A DNA stretch of 17,778 nt, taken from Thermoplasmata archaeon (lineage in GTDB: Archaea > Thermoplasmatota > Thermoplasmata > Lutacidiplasmatales > UBA184). The DNA lies in the NCBI GenBank assembly GCA_030040035.1, contig JASHUJ010000067.1, positions 1 through 17,778 on the forward strand, written 5' to 3'. Both the position numbers and the translations under genes were made by a program. The notes below the pieces were generated by a model that saw only the letters and a list, made by a program, of their open reading frames with translations, was not told where the DNA came from and ran no database searches. Numbering within the stretch: the first letter of the stretch is position 1; each line of letters starts with the position of its first letter. This document shows, piece after piece, positions 7,570-14,571 of this stretch.

Positions 7570-8321
7570 GCGCGGCGGTCCACGCCCACCCCGACGCGGC
7601 GTCGGCGTACCGCGCCGTGGCCGAACGCCTGGTCGAGCTCGCGGGCTCCCCGACGCCGGGCCGGCCCCGGTTCTCGCTCGCCCTGTCCGGTGGGGCGACG
7701 CCCGAGCGGCTCTTTCGGCTCCTCGCCAACGAGTACGAAGGCCGGCTCGCGTGGGCCGAGATCGACGTCGGGTTCGCCGACGAGCGGGCGGTCCCCCCGG
7801 ACGACGCGCGGAGCAACTTCGCCCTGGCCCGCCGCACGCTCCTCGATCCGCTCGCCGTGCCGGCGGAGCACGTTCATCGCATTCGCGGCGAGCTCCGGCC
7901 CACCGCCGAGGCCGCTCGCGCGTACGAGAGCGACCTCCGCACGCTCTTCCCGGACGGTCGGGATTCGTTCGATACGATCCTGCTGGGGGTGGGTCCCGAT
8001 GGCCACACCGCCTCCCTCTTTCCCGGCGCGGCGACGCTCGCCGAGCCCGAACGCTGGGTCCGCGACGAACCCGCGCCGGCGCTGGAGCCGAAGGTCCCCC
8101 GGATCACCCTCACGCTCCCTGCGCTGGCCGCCGCCCGCCGCGTCCTCTTCCTCGTGCTGGGGGCAGAGAAGCGCACGGCGCTCACCGCCGTGCTCGGGGA
8201 TCCCCGCCGGGGAACCTCCGCGGCGGCGCTCCCCGCGGCACGGGTGCAGGCGCGCGAAGGGGTCGAGTGGTACGTCGATTCGGAGGCGGCCCCCGATCTC
8301 GCCTCCCCGGCCCGGGACTGA
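7554..8321 (+). CDS. pgl: 6-phosphogluconolactonase (Pgl/DevB family)
   Basis: This 255-residue enzyme hydrolyses 6-phosphogluconolactone to 6-phosphogluconate, linking zwf to gnd. It shows the family's SGGATP (45-50), the DERAV...DARSNF block (76-89) and GVGPDGHTASLFP (145-157) with the active-site Asp/His pair. The length is normal for DevB-type lactonases. The reading frame is open far upstream over zwf; ATG at 7554 was chosen because it directly precedes the conserved fold and overlaps the zwf stop by only 16 nt, as in bacterial zwf-pgl pairs. One base separates its stop from the next ATG. Confidence 0.93.
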   Translation: MVESLSAAVHAHPDAASAYRAVAERLVELAGSPTPGRPRFSLALSGGATPERLFRLLANEYEGRLAWAEIDVGFADERAVPPDDARSNFALARRTLLDPLAVPAEHVHRIRGELRPTAEAARAYESDLRTLFPDGRDSFDTILLGVGPDGHTASLFPGAATLAEPERWVRDEPAPALEPKVPRITLTLPALAAARRVLFLVLGAEKRTALTAVLGDPRRGTSAAALPAARVQAREGVEWYVDSEAAPDLASPARD

Positions 8322-8322
8322 G

Positions 8323-9018
8323 ATGGACGAGCGAGGGAGGGAGGGCCGCGCCCCGCCCCCGAGGGCCCTGCTCTCGTGGAGCAGCGGAAAGGACGGCGCG
8401 TTCGCGCTCCATGCGCTGCGCGGGAGCGGGGAGTGCGAAGTCGTGGGACTGCTGACCACCGTGACCCGCTCCTCGGGCCGGATCTCGATGCACGGGGTAC
8501 GGGAGGAGCTCCTCGAGCGGCAACGGGCGGCCCTCGGGCTTCCGCTGACGAAAGTGGAGCTTCCCTTCCCGTGCTCGAACGCGGAGTACGAGCGCGCGAT
8601 GAACGCCGCGCTCGGGCCGGCCCGACGCGATGGCATCCGGACCGTGGTCTTCGGGGATCTCTTTCTCGAGGACATCCGAGCGTATCGCGAGAGCCGGTTG
8701 CGGGCCGTGGGGATGACGGGCCTCTTCCCGCTGTGGGGTCGCGACACCGCCGCGCTCGCCCGCGATATGATCCGCTCGGGCTTGCGCGCGCGCCTCTGCT
8801 GCCTCGATCCCCGCCGGCTCGACCCGACCTTCGCCGGCCGGGCGTTCGACCGAGAGTTCTTGGAGGCGCTGCCCGCCACGGTCGATCCGTGCGGCGAGCG
8901 GGGCGAGTTCCACACGTTCGTGACCGACCTGCCCGAGTTCCGGGCGCCGGTCGAGGTCCGGGTCGGTTCCACGAGATCGCAGGACGGGTTCCTCTACACC
9001 GATCTCCGGGCGGCGTGA
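8323..9018 (+). CDS. PP-loop ATPase of the DUF71/COG2102 family (diphthine-ammonia-ligase-like, bacterial type)
   Basis: The protein has 231 residues with an adenine-nucleotide alpha-hydrolase fold. The PP-loop is SWSSGKDGA (18-26), FGDLFLEDIRAYRE (110-123) lies mid-protein, and the C-terminal motif is DPCGERGEFHTF (188-199). The family includes archaeal/eukaryotic Dph6, which amidates diphthine on elongation factor 2, and bacterial paralogues of unsettled function. The CGERGEFHTF form looks more like the bacterial subgroup, so I do not call it Dph6. It is the last gene of the 400-9018 block, 1 nt after pgl, and probably shares its transcript; why it belongs with sugar oxidation is unclear. 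There is no strong ribosome-binding site, so translation may be coupled to pgl. Confidence 0.8.
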   Translation: MDERGREGRAPPPRALLSWSSGKDGAFALHALRGSGECEVVGLLTTVTRSSGRISMHGVREELLERQRAALGLPLTKVELPFPCSNAEYERAMNAALGPARRDGIRTVVFGDLFLEDIRAYRESRLRAVGMTGLFPLWGRDTAALARDMIRSGLRARLCCLDPRRLDPTFAGRAFDREFLEALPATVDPCGERGEFHTFVTDLPEFRAPVEVRVGSTRSQDGFLYTDLRAA

Positions 9019-9041
9019 CGCGCTTCCGCGACTCCCGAGCC

Positions 9042-9050
9042 TACTTATGG
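9042..9050 (+). promoter_or_regulatory. Possible TATA-like box before the channel-like gene
   Basis: TACTTATGG is the only AT-rich patch in the 105-nt gap. Its centre is about 28 nt upstream of an ATG at 9074 that opens a 17-codon ORF, and about 78 nt upstream of the channel-like gene's ATG. The spacing fits a leaderless archaeal start at 9074. Confidence 0.4.
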
Positions 9051-9073
9051 GGCCTGCTCCGGTCGCTTCCGCG

Positions 9074-9127
9074 ATGTTCCGGCGCGCGGATCCCGGCGCT
9101 CCGTCCCCGAGCTCGCGAGGACGATGA
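9074..9127 (+). CDS. Possible 17-residue leader ORF coupled to the channel-like gene
   Basis: The sequence from ATG 9074 encodes MFRRADPGAPSPSSRGR and ends in a TGA that overlaps the ATG of the next gene (ATGA, 9124-9127). The start lies where a leaderless transcript from the TATA-like box at 9042-9050 would begin. It could be a translated leader that couples initiation to the downstream gene. With no homology evidence it may equally be chance. Confidence 0.3.
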   Translation: MFRRADPGAPSPSSRGR

Positions 9128-9528
9128 CCGCGGTCCCGGGCGCCCCGGTCTCGGGGATGGATTCCCGGATCGTCCGCCGCCGGCACCGGCGGATCGCGTA
9201 CTCGCTGATCGCGATCGGGATCGTGCTCGTGATCGGGACGATCGGATTCGCGGAACTGACGGGTTCCGGCTGGATCAACTCGTTCTACTTCGAGTGCATG
9301 CTCGCGACCGGCCAGGGCCCGCCGTTCCCCCTCACGACCAACGCCGGGAAGCTCTTCGCGTCGTTCATGGCGTTCATCTCGATCGGCACGGTGCTCACGA
9401 CGTTGGTGGTCAACCTGGGACCGGTCTTCGGGCGGCTCTGGCGGGAAGGGATCGAGGAAGCCGAGCACGAGCTCCGCAAGCTCGAGCGGGAGATGTCGGC
9501 GGAGCTCCACCGGCGGGGGCCCCCATGA
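9124..9528 (+). CDS. Small TM-pore-TM ion-channel-like membrane protein with altered filter
   Basis: The protein has 134 residues. A basic N-terminus (RRRHRR, 18-23) precedes TM1 (about 25-46), a pore-helix-like segment (50-60), a filter-like turn (61-67), TM2 (about 75-100) and a charged amphipathic helix (107-130) likely to be cytoplasmic and possibly a coiled coil. Against KcsA as I recall it, residues 57-71 (E-C-M-L-A-T-G-Q-G-P-P-F-P-L-T) line up without gaps with the segment E71-T85, keeping the Glu, both filter glycines, the Pro and the final Thr. GYGD is replaced by GQGP, so K+ selectivity is doubtful. Start ATG 9124 has GAGG 3 nt upstream; ATG 9157 (residue 12) is an alternative. It may be a channel-fold protein with another substrate, or a resemblance only. 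Confidence 0.6.
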   Translation: MTAVPGAPVSGMDSRIVRRRHRRIAYSLIAIGIVLVIGTIGFAELTGSGWINSFYFECMLATGQGPPFPLTTNAGKLFASFMAFISIGTVLTTLVVNLGPVFGRLWREGIEEAEHELRKLEREMSAELHRRGPP

Positions 9529-9581
9529 TCCGTGCCGCCGGGTCCTCCCGCGCGGTCGGAACGCGCCGGTGGGAGCGCTAG

Positions 9582-9986
9582 ATGGCCCTCGAGTACACCG
9601 GCATCCGGGTGCGTGACCTCGCACGGGCGACCCGGTTCTACACGGAAGGCCTCGGCCTCCGGGCGGAGCGCTCCGGACGGATGCGCGCCGGCGGCACCTG
9701 GCAGGAGCTCCGCGACCCCGAGACCGGGGGGATGCTGGAACTGAACTTCTATCCCGGGGACCCTCCGTACCGCGAGGGCGACGAGCTCGACCACCTCGGG
9801 TTCCGCGTGCCCGATCTCGCCGCCGCGATCGAGCGGCTCGTGGGGCTCGGCGCGCGGGTGCGGATCCCTCCGTTCGCGGAGGGGGACGTGCGCCTCGCGT
9901 TCCTGTCGGACCCGGACGGGGTCTGGATCGAGCTGTACGAGTCCCTGCCGGAAGAGCTCCCGCCGACCTCGCGACCCGGGGCCTGA
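9582..9986 (+). CDS. VOC-family (glyoxalase/bleomycin-resistance fold) protein
   Basis: The protein has 134 residues with two beta-alpha-beta-beta-beta modules: IRVRDLARATRFYTEGLGL (8-26) opens the first and HLGFRVPDLAAAIERL (71-86) the second, ending in FLSDPDGVWIELYE (107-120). Metal ligands expected in glyoxalase I-like enzymes appear as E53, H71 and E117, but the first ligand position, normally His three residues before the IRV strand, is Tyr5. It may therefore be a lyase with a changed metal site or another VOC enzyme; the substrate cannot be named. ATG 9582 has an excellent ribosome-binding site, GGTGGGAG at 9568-9575. It is 53 nt after the channel-like gene and may be co-transcribed with it. 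Confidence 0.82.
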   Translation: MALEYTGIRVRDLARATRFYTEGLGLRAERSGRMRAGGTWQELRDPETGGMLELNFYPGDPPYREGDELDHLGFRVPDLAAAIERLVGLGARVRIPPFAEGDVRLAFLSDPDGVWIELYESLPEELPPTSRPGA

Positions 9987-10013
9987 CGCGCCGCCGGGGC
10001 TTGCACCGACGGG

Positions 10014-10020
10014 AATAAGA
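10014..10020 (+). promoter_or_regulatory. TATA-like box for the flippase gene
   Basis: AATAAGA stands out in GC-rich DNA, with its centre about 36 nt upstream of the TTG start at 10053. Transcription would begin about 9 nt before that codon, too close for a usual ribosome-binding site, and none is seen. This fits a near-leaderless archaeal promoter. Confidence 0.45.
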
Positions 10021-10052
10021 GGTGGGGCCCGCCATCGGTCGCTCGGTCGACC

Positions 10053-11822
10053 TTGGATCCGCCCGCTCCGTCCGCGTCGTCCCTGCCGGAGAAGCCGGCC
10101 GTCCCGAAGCTCGCCCACTCGCTCACGATCAGCTCGGGCGCGGTCTTCGCGGCGAGCCTCGTCGTCCAATTGCTCGGGCTGATCGCGACCTTCTTCCTCG
10201 CGCGGCACATCGGCATCAGTCCCTCGGGCATCGAGCTCCTCGGCACCGCGCAGCTGTTCCTCCTGATCGGCTCGTCGGTCAACGGCCTCGCCGACCTGCG
10301 GCTCAGCACGGCGTACACCTACTTCCTCGCCCGCGGGAAACCGCCCCGCGAGAACACGCTCACCTACCTCGCGGTCGGGATGGCGATGGACGCCGCCGCC
10401 TGCCTCGTCCTGTTCGTCATCGCACCGCTCTCGATCGGAGGCTCGTCGATCGTCCACGGCTCGGACGAGTGGGTCGACCTCGGCCTCTTCCTCACCCTTC
10501 CGATCCTGTGGTCGTTCTCGGGGCTCTACAACAGCATGTTCATCGGGCTCGGCAACTCGCTGAAGGCCCAGTACCCCTCGCTCGTCGAGGGGGTCGTCCG
10601 GCTCGGCGCGCTGATCTACGCCGCCTTCTACTTTCCGTCGATCGAGGGGATCGCGATCGCCTACGTCATCGGCGCGGTGGCGTCGACCCTGTTCAGCCTG
10701 CCCGCGCTCTTCCCGCAGCTGAAGATCTTCAAGTGGTCGGAGGCGACCGCGCTCTTCCGCTTCTCCTGGCCGTTGATGGGGAGCCTCTTCATCAACTACG
10801 TCGTCACCAACCTCACCCCGCTCCTGGTCGTCACGCTGAGCGCCGCCCAGCTCTCGATCTACCTCGCCGCGAACGGCTGGCGCGTGCTCGTCCTGTCCTT
10901 GCCGGCGGCCGTCACCACGCCCCTTTTCCCGTACCTCGCGGGGCTCCATCGAAGTCGCGAGTTCGAGACGCTCCGACATAGTACCTGGCAGGCCCTGCGG
11001 TACTCCGCGATGCTCCTCGTCCCCGGGGTCGTCGCGCTCGTCACGTACCGCTTCAACTTCCTCAACATCTTCCAGAACCGGCTCTACGCGGGTCCGGGCG
11101 CGCTCCCCCTCGCGATCCTGGTCGTCGGCGCGCTGCCGCTCGCCCTGAGCCAGATCATCCAGTCGAGCATCAACGCGATCGGCCGCCAGCGCCTCGAGCT
11201 GTACATCACCACGACCCAGGTCGCGGTGCTGCTGGTCGCGGTCGCGATCCTGTTGCCCCAGCACGGGGTCTTCCCGATCTTCTGGCAGATCCTTCCGCCC
11301 CGGCTCGACCCCGGCCTCGTCGCGGCGTCCGTCGCGGTCCTGCTCTCCTCGATCGCCGCGCTCGCGCTCAACACGTACTTCATGGAGGTGCTGATCCGGG
11401 TCCACATCCCCCCGCGGCCGATCCTCGCGATCACCGCGAGCGCGGCGCTCTCCTTCGCGGCCCTCTGGACCCTCAACCACATCCACCTCTTCCCGATCAG
11501 CTACTGGTACCAGCTCCTCGGGGCCGTCCTGCTCGGCTACGCGGTCTACTTCTTCGTGCTCGCCGGCGTCGGCGAGCTCACGAAGCAGGACGTGCGCGCG
11601 ATCGGCGCGTCGATCGGGCTCCCCGCCTGGCTCTATACCCCGCTCACGCGGTTCTGCTGGAAGGAGTCGTCCCCGAGCCTGCCGCCCATCGACCTCGCGC
11701 GCGCCCGCGGGTTCTCCACGACCGAGCTGCCCGAGACGTTCACCGGCACGCGGGAGCTCCCCGAGGTGATGCCGTTCGCGGCCGAGGGCGGTCCGACCGA
11801 GCCGGAAGAGCCCAAACCGTGA
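10053..11822 (+). CDS. Polysaccharide/oligosaccharide flippase-like multi-spanning membrane protein
   Basis: The protein has 589 residues, with roughly 12 to 14 hydrophobic helices between residues 22 and 505, starting ISSGAVFAASLVVQLLGLIATFFLARHIG. This is the pattern of the Wzx/MurJ-like MOP superfamily, which moves lipid-linked glycans across membranes. Charged loops such as RQRLELYITTTQ (near 385) lie between helices. A soluble tail of about 75 residues ends in an acidic, Pro/Glu-rich stretch (EEPKP). TTG at 10053 is the only plausible start before the first helix; the preceding 20 residues are Pro/Ser/Ala-rich. No glycosyltransferase lies beside it, so the substrate is open; N-glycan or S-layer glycan precursors are possible. 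The assignment rests on topology and the family-like first helices; another MOP-type exporter is possible. Confidence 0.72.
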   Translation: MDPPAPSASSLPEKPAVPKLAHSLTISSGAVFAASLVVQLLGLIATFFLARHIGISPSGIELLGTAQLFLLIGSSVNGLADLRLSTAYTYFLARGKPPRENTLTYLAVGMAMDAAACLVLFVIAPLSIGGSSIVHGSDEWVDLGLFLTLPILWSFSGLYNSMFIGLGNSLKAQYPSLVEGVVRLGALIYAAFYFPSIEGIAIAYVIGAVASTLFSLPALFPQLKIFKWSEATALFRFSWPLMGSLFINYVVTNLTPLLVVTLSAAQLSIYLAANGWRVLVLSLPAAVTTPLFPYLAGLHRSREFETLRHSTWQALRYSAMLLVPGVVALVTYRFNFLNIFQNRLYAGPGALPLAILVVGALPLALSQIIQSSINAIGRQRLELYITTTQVAVLLVAVAILLPQHGVFPIFWQILPPRLDPGLVAASVAVLLSSIAALALNTYFMEVLIRVHIPPRPILAITASAALSFAALWTLNHIHLFPISYWYQLLGAVLLGYAVYFFVLAGVGELTKQDVRAIGASIGLPAWLYTPLTRFCWKESSPSLPPIDLARARGFSTTELPETFTGTRELPEVMPFAAEGGPTEPEEPKP

Positions 11823-11868
11823 ACCGGGGGCTCGCCGGTGGGCGCGCGCGCGCCGTCCCGGTCTCTCG

Positions 11869-11877
11869 TTAAATATC
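11869..11877 (+). promoter_or_regulatory. Archaeal TATA box, leaderless promoter of the ABC exporter
   Basis: TTAAATATC is a near-consensus archaeal TATA box in an otherwise GC-only region. Its centre lies 27 nt upstream of the A of ATG 11900, so transcription should start at or next to the start codon. No ribosome-binding site precedes the ATG, as expected for a leaderless message. It is the clearest promoter in the window. Confidence 0.78.
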
Positions 11878-11899
11878 TGCGCGCGGCTCGCGCGGGCCC

Positions 11900-12826
11900 A
11901 TGACGGGAGAAGCCCTGCGGAGCGACGCGTTGCGCAAGGTCTACGCAACGCGGGGCGCTCCCCCGGTCGAGGCGCTCGCCGGCGTCTCGATGGAGGTCCG
12001 GCCCGGGGAGCGCGTGGCGCTCCTCGGCCGCAACGGGGCCGGAAAGACGACCTTCCTGCGGATCGCCTCGACGCTGCTGCGCCCCACGTCCGGCACGATC
12101 GAGGTGTTCGGCCACGACGCGGCGCGTGCGCCGGACAAGGTCCGGCCGTACATCGCGGTGGTGCCGCAGGAAGGCAAGCCGTTCTTTCACCTCACGCCGC
12201 GCGAGCAGATCTACACCTACCTGCGGGCCCGCGGGCTCGGACGCGAGACCGCGAAGGCCCGGACCGAGGAAGCGCTCGGACGCATGGGGCTTCTCGATTT
12301 CGCCGACCGGCTCGCGATCACGCTCTCGGGGGGCCAGCGCCAGCGGACGATGGTCGCGACCGTCGTCGCGACGCAGGCGCCGCTCCTCTTCCTCGACGAA
12401 CCGACGATCGGGATGGACCCGTTCGCTCGCCGCGCGGTCTGGGAGTCGTTCCGCACCCTCACGACCCGGGGCTCGACGATCCTCCTCACGACGCACTATC
12501 TCGACGAGGCGGAGGCGCTCAGTCACCGGCTCTACATCATCGAGAGCGGGCGCGTCCTGCGGAGCGGGACCGCCGAGGAGCTGAAGCGCTCGGTCGGCGG
12601 CACGCTCAAGGTCACGCTCTCGGGCGGCAACGGGCTCGCGGAGTCGTTCCGCTCGTTCGGCTCGGTGATGGACGACGGCGAGCAGGTGACGGTGATCGTG
12701 AACCCCGAGCGCCTCTCCGAGCTGATGGACCTCGCGCTCCGGTCCCGGGTGAGCGCGACCGTCGGGCCGGTGACGCTCGAAGAGGCGTTCCTGCGGGTCG
12801 TGGGTCGGTCGATCAATGAGGACTGA
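11900..12826 (+). CDS. ABC-2 exporter ATP-binding protein
   Basis: This 308-residue nucleotide-binding subunit drives the two permeases encoded next. It shows Walker A GRNGAGKTT (43-51), the Q-loop glutamine in VVPQE (Q90), signature LSGGQRQR (142-149), Walker B LLFLDEP (162-168) with the catalytic E167, and the switch histidine in TTHYLDEAE (H199). A C-terminal extension after about 215 (GRVLRSGTAEELKRSVG, then a small alpha/beta region) is typical of drug, lipid or polysaccharide exporters of the CcmA/DrrA/NatA type. Translation probably starts on a leaderless message. The last 11 bases overlap the first permease gene, so the three genes form one operon. The substrate is unknown. Confidence 0.95.
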   Translation: MTGEALRSDALRKVYATRGAPPVEALAGVSMEVRPGERVALLGRNGAGKTTFLRIASTLLRPTSGTIEVFGHDAARAPDKVRPYIAVVPQEGKPFFHLTPREQIYTYLRARGLGRETAKARTEEALGRMGLLDFADRLAITLSGGQRQRTMVATVVATQAPLLFLDEPTIGMDPFARRAVWESFRTLTTRGSTILLTTHYLDEAEALSHRLYIIESGRVLRSGTAEELKRSVGGTLKVTLSGGNGLAESFRSFGSVMDDGEQVTVIVNPERLSELMDLALRSRVSATVGPVTLEEAFLRVVGRSINED

Positions 12827-13577
12827 GGCCGCGCGGCGCCCGAGCCCGTTCCGCGGGTTCCGGGCGTTCTTCTGGACCGAGGTCCTCGTCCAGGCGCACG
12901 AGAACCTCGCGATGGCGACCTCGATGGTCGTCCAGGGGGTCCTGCTCGTGTTCGTCTGGATCCTCGATCCGAGTCTGATCGGCGTCGCGCTCCTCGGCGC
13001 GATCCTCTTCTCGATGTTCACGATGGGCCAGCGCGTTCTCAACGAGGCGGCGTACATCCGCATCGACCACAAGGCGAACGACCTCTACCTCGCCGGACCG
13101 CTCGCTCCCGAGGCGTACTTCCTCGGGATGTCGGTCGGGATCCTCGTCGTCTACCTGAGCCCGGTCGTCATCCTCTGGATCCTCGCCGCGTTCGTCGTCC
13201 ATTTCACCGTCGTCCTCGTCCTGCTCCTCCTCGGGGTCTCGGCGGTCGTCTGGATCTCGGCCGCCTCGATCGGCTACGTCTTCTCGACGTTCTTCCGGGA
13301 CAACCGGGCGATCTGGGCGTACGCGAGCCTCTTCTTCAACGTCTTCGGCGTGCTGCCGCCGGTGTTCTACCCGTTCGACCGGTTCCCGACGGCGCTCCAG
13401 CCGGTCGCCCTCGTGATGCCGCCGAGCGCGGCGGCGGCGCTCGTGCAGCACGCGATCGGGGCGACCCCGCTCGCGCCCGGGCAGATCGCGCTCGCCGCGA
13501 CCAGCCTCGTCGTCGAGGCGAGCGCGATCTTCCTCTTCGCGATCTACTGGGCCCGCCGCACGGTCCAGGGGGCCTAG
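12816..13577 (+). CDS. ABC-2 type permease, first of two
   Basis: The protein has 253 residues with about six hydrophobic helices and a charged N-terminal segment (FRAFFWTEVLVQAHEN, 15-30) like the amphipathic entry helix of ABC-2 permeases. A GQRVLNEAAYIRIDHKANDLYLAGPL stretch (72-97) is the cytoplasmic region thought to contact the ATPase. FRDNRAIW (154-161) and PPVFYPFDRFP (174-184) recur in modified form in the next gene, so the two permeases are paralogues that probably pair as a heterodimer. ATG 12816 lies inside the end of the ATPase gene. Nothing in the sequence identifies the exported molecule. Confidence 0.88.
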   Translation: MRTEAARRPSPFRGFRAFFWTEVLVQAHENLAMATSMVVQGVLLVFVWILDPSLIGVALLGAILFSMFTMGQRVLNEAAYIRIDHKANDLYLAGPLAPEAYFLGMSVGILVVYLSPVVILWILAAFVVHFTVVLVLLLLGVSAVVWISAASIGYVFSTFFRDNRAIWAYASLFFNVFGVLPPVFYPFDRFPTALQPVALVMPPSAAAALVQHAIGATPLAPGQIALAATSLVVEASAIFLFAIYWARRTVQGA

Positions 13578-13580
13578 GCG

Positions 13581-14363
13581 ATGGCGGCGCTCGAGTCCCG
13601 CTGGAAGGACGTCCCCGCGCGGGGTCGCGCGCTGCCGGCGTTCCTCATCGTCGGCTGGCGCTGGATCGGGCGCAACCCCGCGATCGCGATCGCCCCGATC
13701 CTCCTGCCGTTCATCTTCCTGTACTTCCTGTCGTTCATCTCGCCGCCGTCGCTCCTGCCGCTCGAGATCATCGGCGCGATGCTGTTCACGATGCAGAACA
13801 TCGGTTCCTGGGTCCTCGGCGACAGCGCGACGTGGCGGATCGAGTGCTCGCTCCAGGACATGTTCGTCGCGAGCCCGCTCGGTCGGATCCGCTACCTGTT
13901 CGGCATCGGGTTCTCGAACCTGATCGCGATGCTCCCGGCGCTCGCAATCCTCGCCGTCCTGCTCTCGTACATCGGCGCCCAGCACGGCCACCCGTTGACG
14001 CCGTTCGCGGGAGTCGTGCTGGCGGGCAGCCTCGCGTGCCTGTGGGTCCTCTTCTCGTCGATCGGCATCGCGATCTCGAGCCGCGTGCGGACCCAGCGCG
14101 AGATCTGGCCGGTCGGCAACCTCACGTTCTCGATCCTCGGGATGCTCTCCCCGCTGTACTACCCGCTCAAGGCGCTGCCCCCGCTCTGGCAGGATGCCGC
14201 CCGCTTCCTGCCGGCGACGTACGCGGCCCTGCTCGTTCAGGGCGCGATGGGGATCACGCCCGCCTCGTCGCTCGAGATGGTCGAGTACGCGGGTCTGCTC
14301 GCCCTCACGACGGGCGTGGTCATCGTGGTCGCCCTCCGGCTCTACCGGTGGGGCGAGCTCTGA
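13581..14363 (+). CDS. ABC-2 type permease, second of two
   Basis: The protein has 260 residues with about six transmembrane helices. An N-terminal segment RWIGRNPAIAIAPILLPFIFLYFL (31-54) leads into the first. It carries counterparts of the partner's motifs: RTQREIW (near 170) for FRDNRAIW, and SPLYYPLKALPPLW for PPVFYPFDRFPTAL, followed in both by LP/MPP...AALVQ. It starts 3 nt after the stop of the first permease and ends the exporter operon. It would pair with the first permease and the ATPase as an efflux pump, with unknown substrate. Confidence 0.88.
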   Translation: MAALESRWKDVPARGRALPAFLIVGWRWIGRNPAIAIAPILLPFIFLYFLSFISPPSLLPLEIIGAMLFTMQNIGSWVLGDSATWRIECSLQDMFVASPLGRIRYLFGIGFSNLIAMLPALAILAVLLSYIGAQHGHPLTPFAGVVLAGSLACLWVLFSSIGIAISSRVRTQREIWPVGNLTFSILGMLSPLYYPLKALPPLWQDAARFLPATYAALLVQGAMGITPASSLEMVEYAGLLALTTGVVIVVALRLYRWGEL

Positions 14364-14405
14364 ACGCCCGGCCGGCGGGCCGCGCCGGTGGGCCAGATTC
14401 CGCAC

Positions 14406-14421
14406 GTATCCCGCGGGATAC
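14406..14421. repeat. Perfect 16-bp palindrome downstream of the ABC exporter
   Basis: GTATCCCGCGGGATAC reads the same on both strands. It begins 43 nt after the exporter stop. Its AT-containing outer arms make chance less likely than for a pure GC repeat. It could be a dimeric regulator site or an RNA hairpin. Confidence 0.5.
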
Positions 14422-14511
14422 CGCGCGAGGGCGAGGGTTCATACGCTCAAGCGCGATAACGAACTTGGTGCGCCCCTCGAATCTCCCGGCCACACGCTCC
14501 TCGAACTTCTG

Positions 14512-14533
14512 CCGGACCGGAAATCCGGTCCGG
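14512..14533. repeat. Strong 9-bp stem-loop upstream of aIF1
   Basis: CCGGACCGG and CCGGTCCGG flank an AAAT loop, giving a perfect and very stable hairpin 54 nt before the aIF1 start. No T-run follows, so a bacterial-style terminator is unlikely. RNA structure in the aIF1 leader or a protein-binding site are the alternatives. Confidence 0.55.
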
Positions 14534-14555
14534 GCGGGCGCCGTTCACGGTCGTT

Positions 14556-14571
14556 CCTCCCGCGGGGGAGG
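14556..14571. repeat. 6-bp stem-loop just upstream of aIF1
   Basis: CCTCCC and GGGAGG flank a GCGG loop, ending 16 nt before the aIF1 ATG. The right arm, GGGAGG, is also the best purine-rich candidate ribosome-binding sequence, though it is far from the ATG. Folding would hide it. Confidence 0.4.

Noticed and set aside
9525..9581. An 18-codon ORF between the channel-like and VOC genes (ATG overlapping the channel stop)
   Set aside because: No independent promoter or conserved feature; the VOC gene has its own strong ribosome-binding site inside it, which explains the sequence.
8182..14405. Very long minus-strand open frames (up to 887 codons) across the VOC, flippase and ABC genes
   Set aside because: The translations are low-complexity Arg/Asp/Glu-rich and have no domain, while the opposite strand encodes full-length conserved proteins with starts and promoters.
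14431..14455. tRNA T-arm-like sequence (GGGTTCATACGCTC) in the gap before aIF1
   Set aside because: The flanking arms do not pair properly and no acceptor or anticodon stem can be built around it.
14512..14533. Intrinsic transcription terminator
   Set aside because: The hairpin is strong but is not followed by a T-rich tract, and archaeal termination relies on T-runs; it also sits 149 nt past the ABC operon stop.
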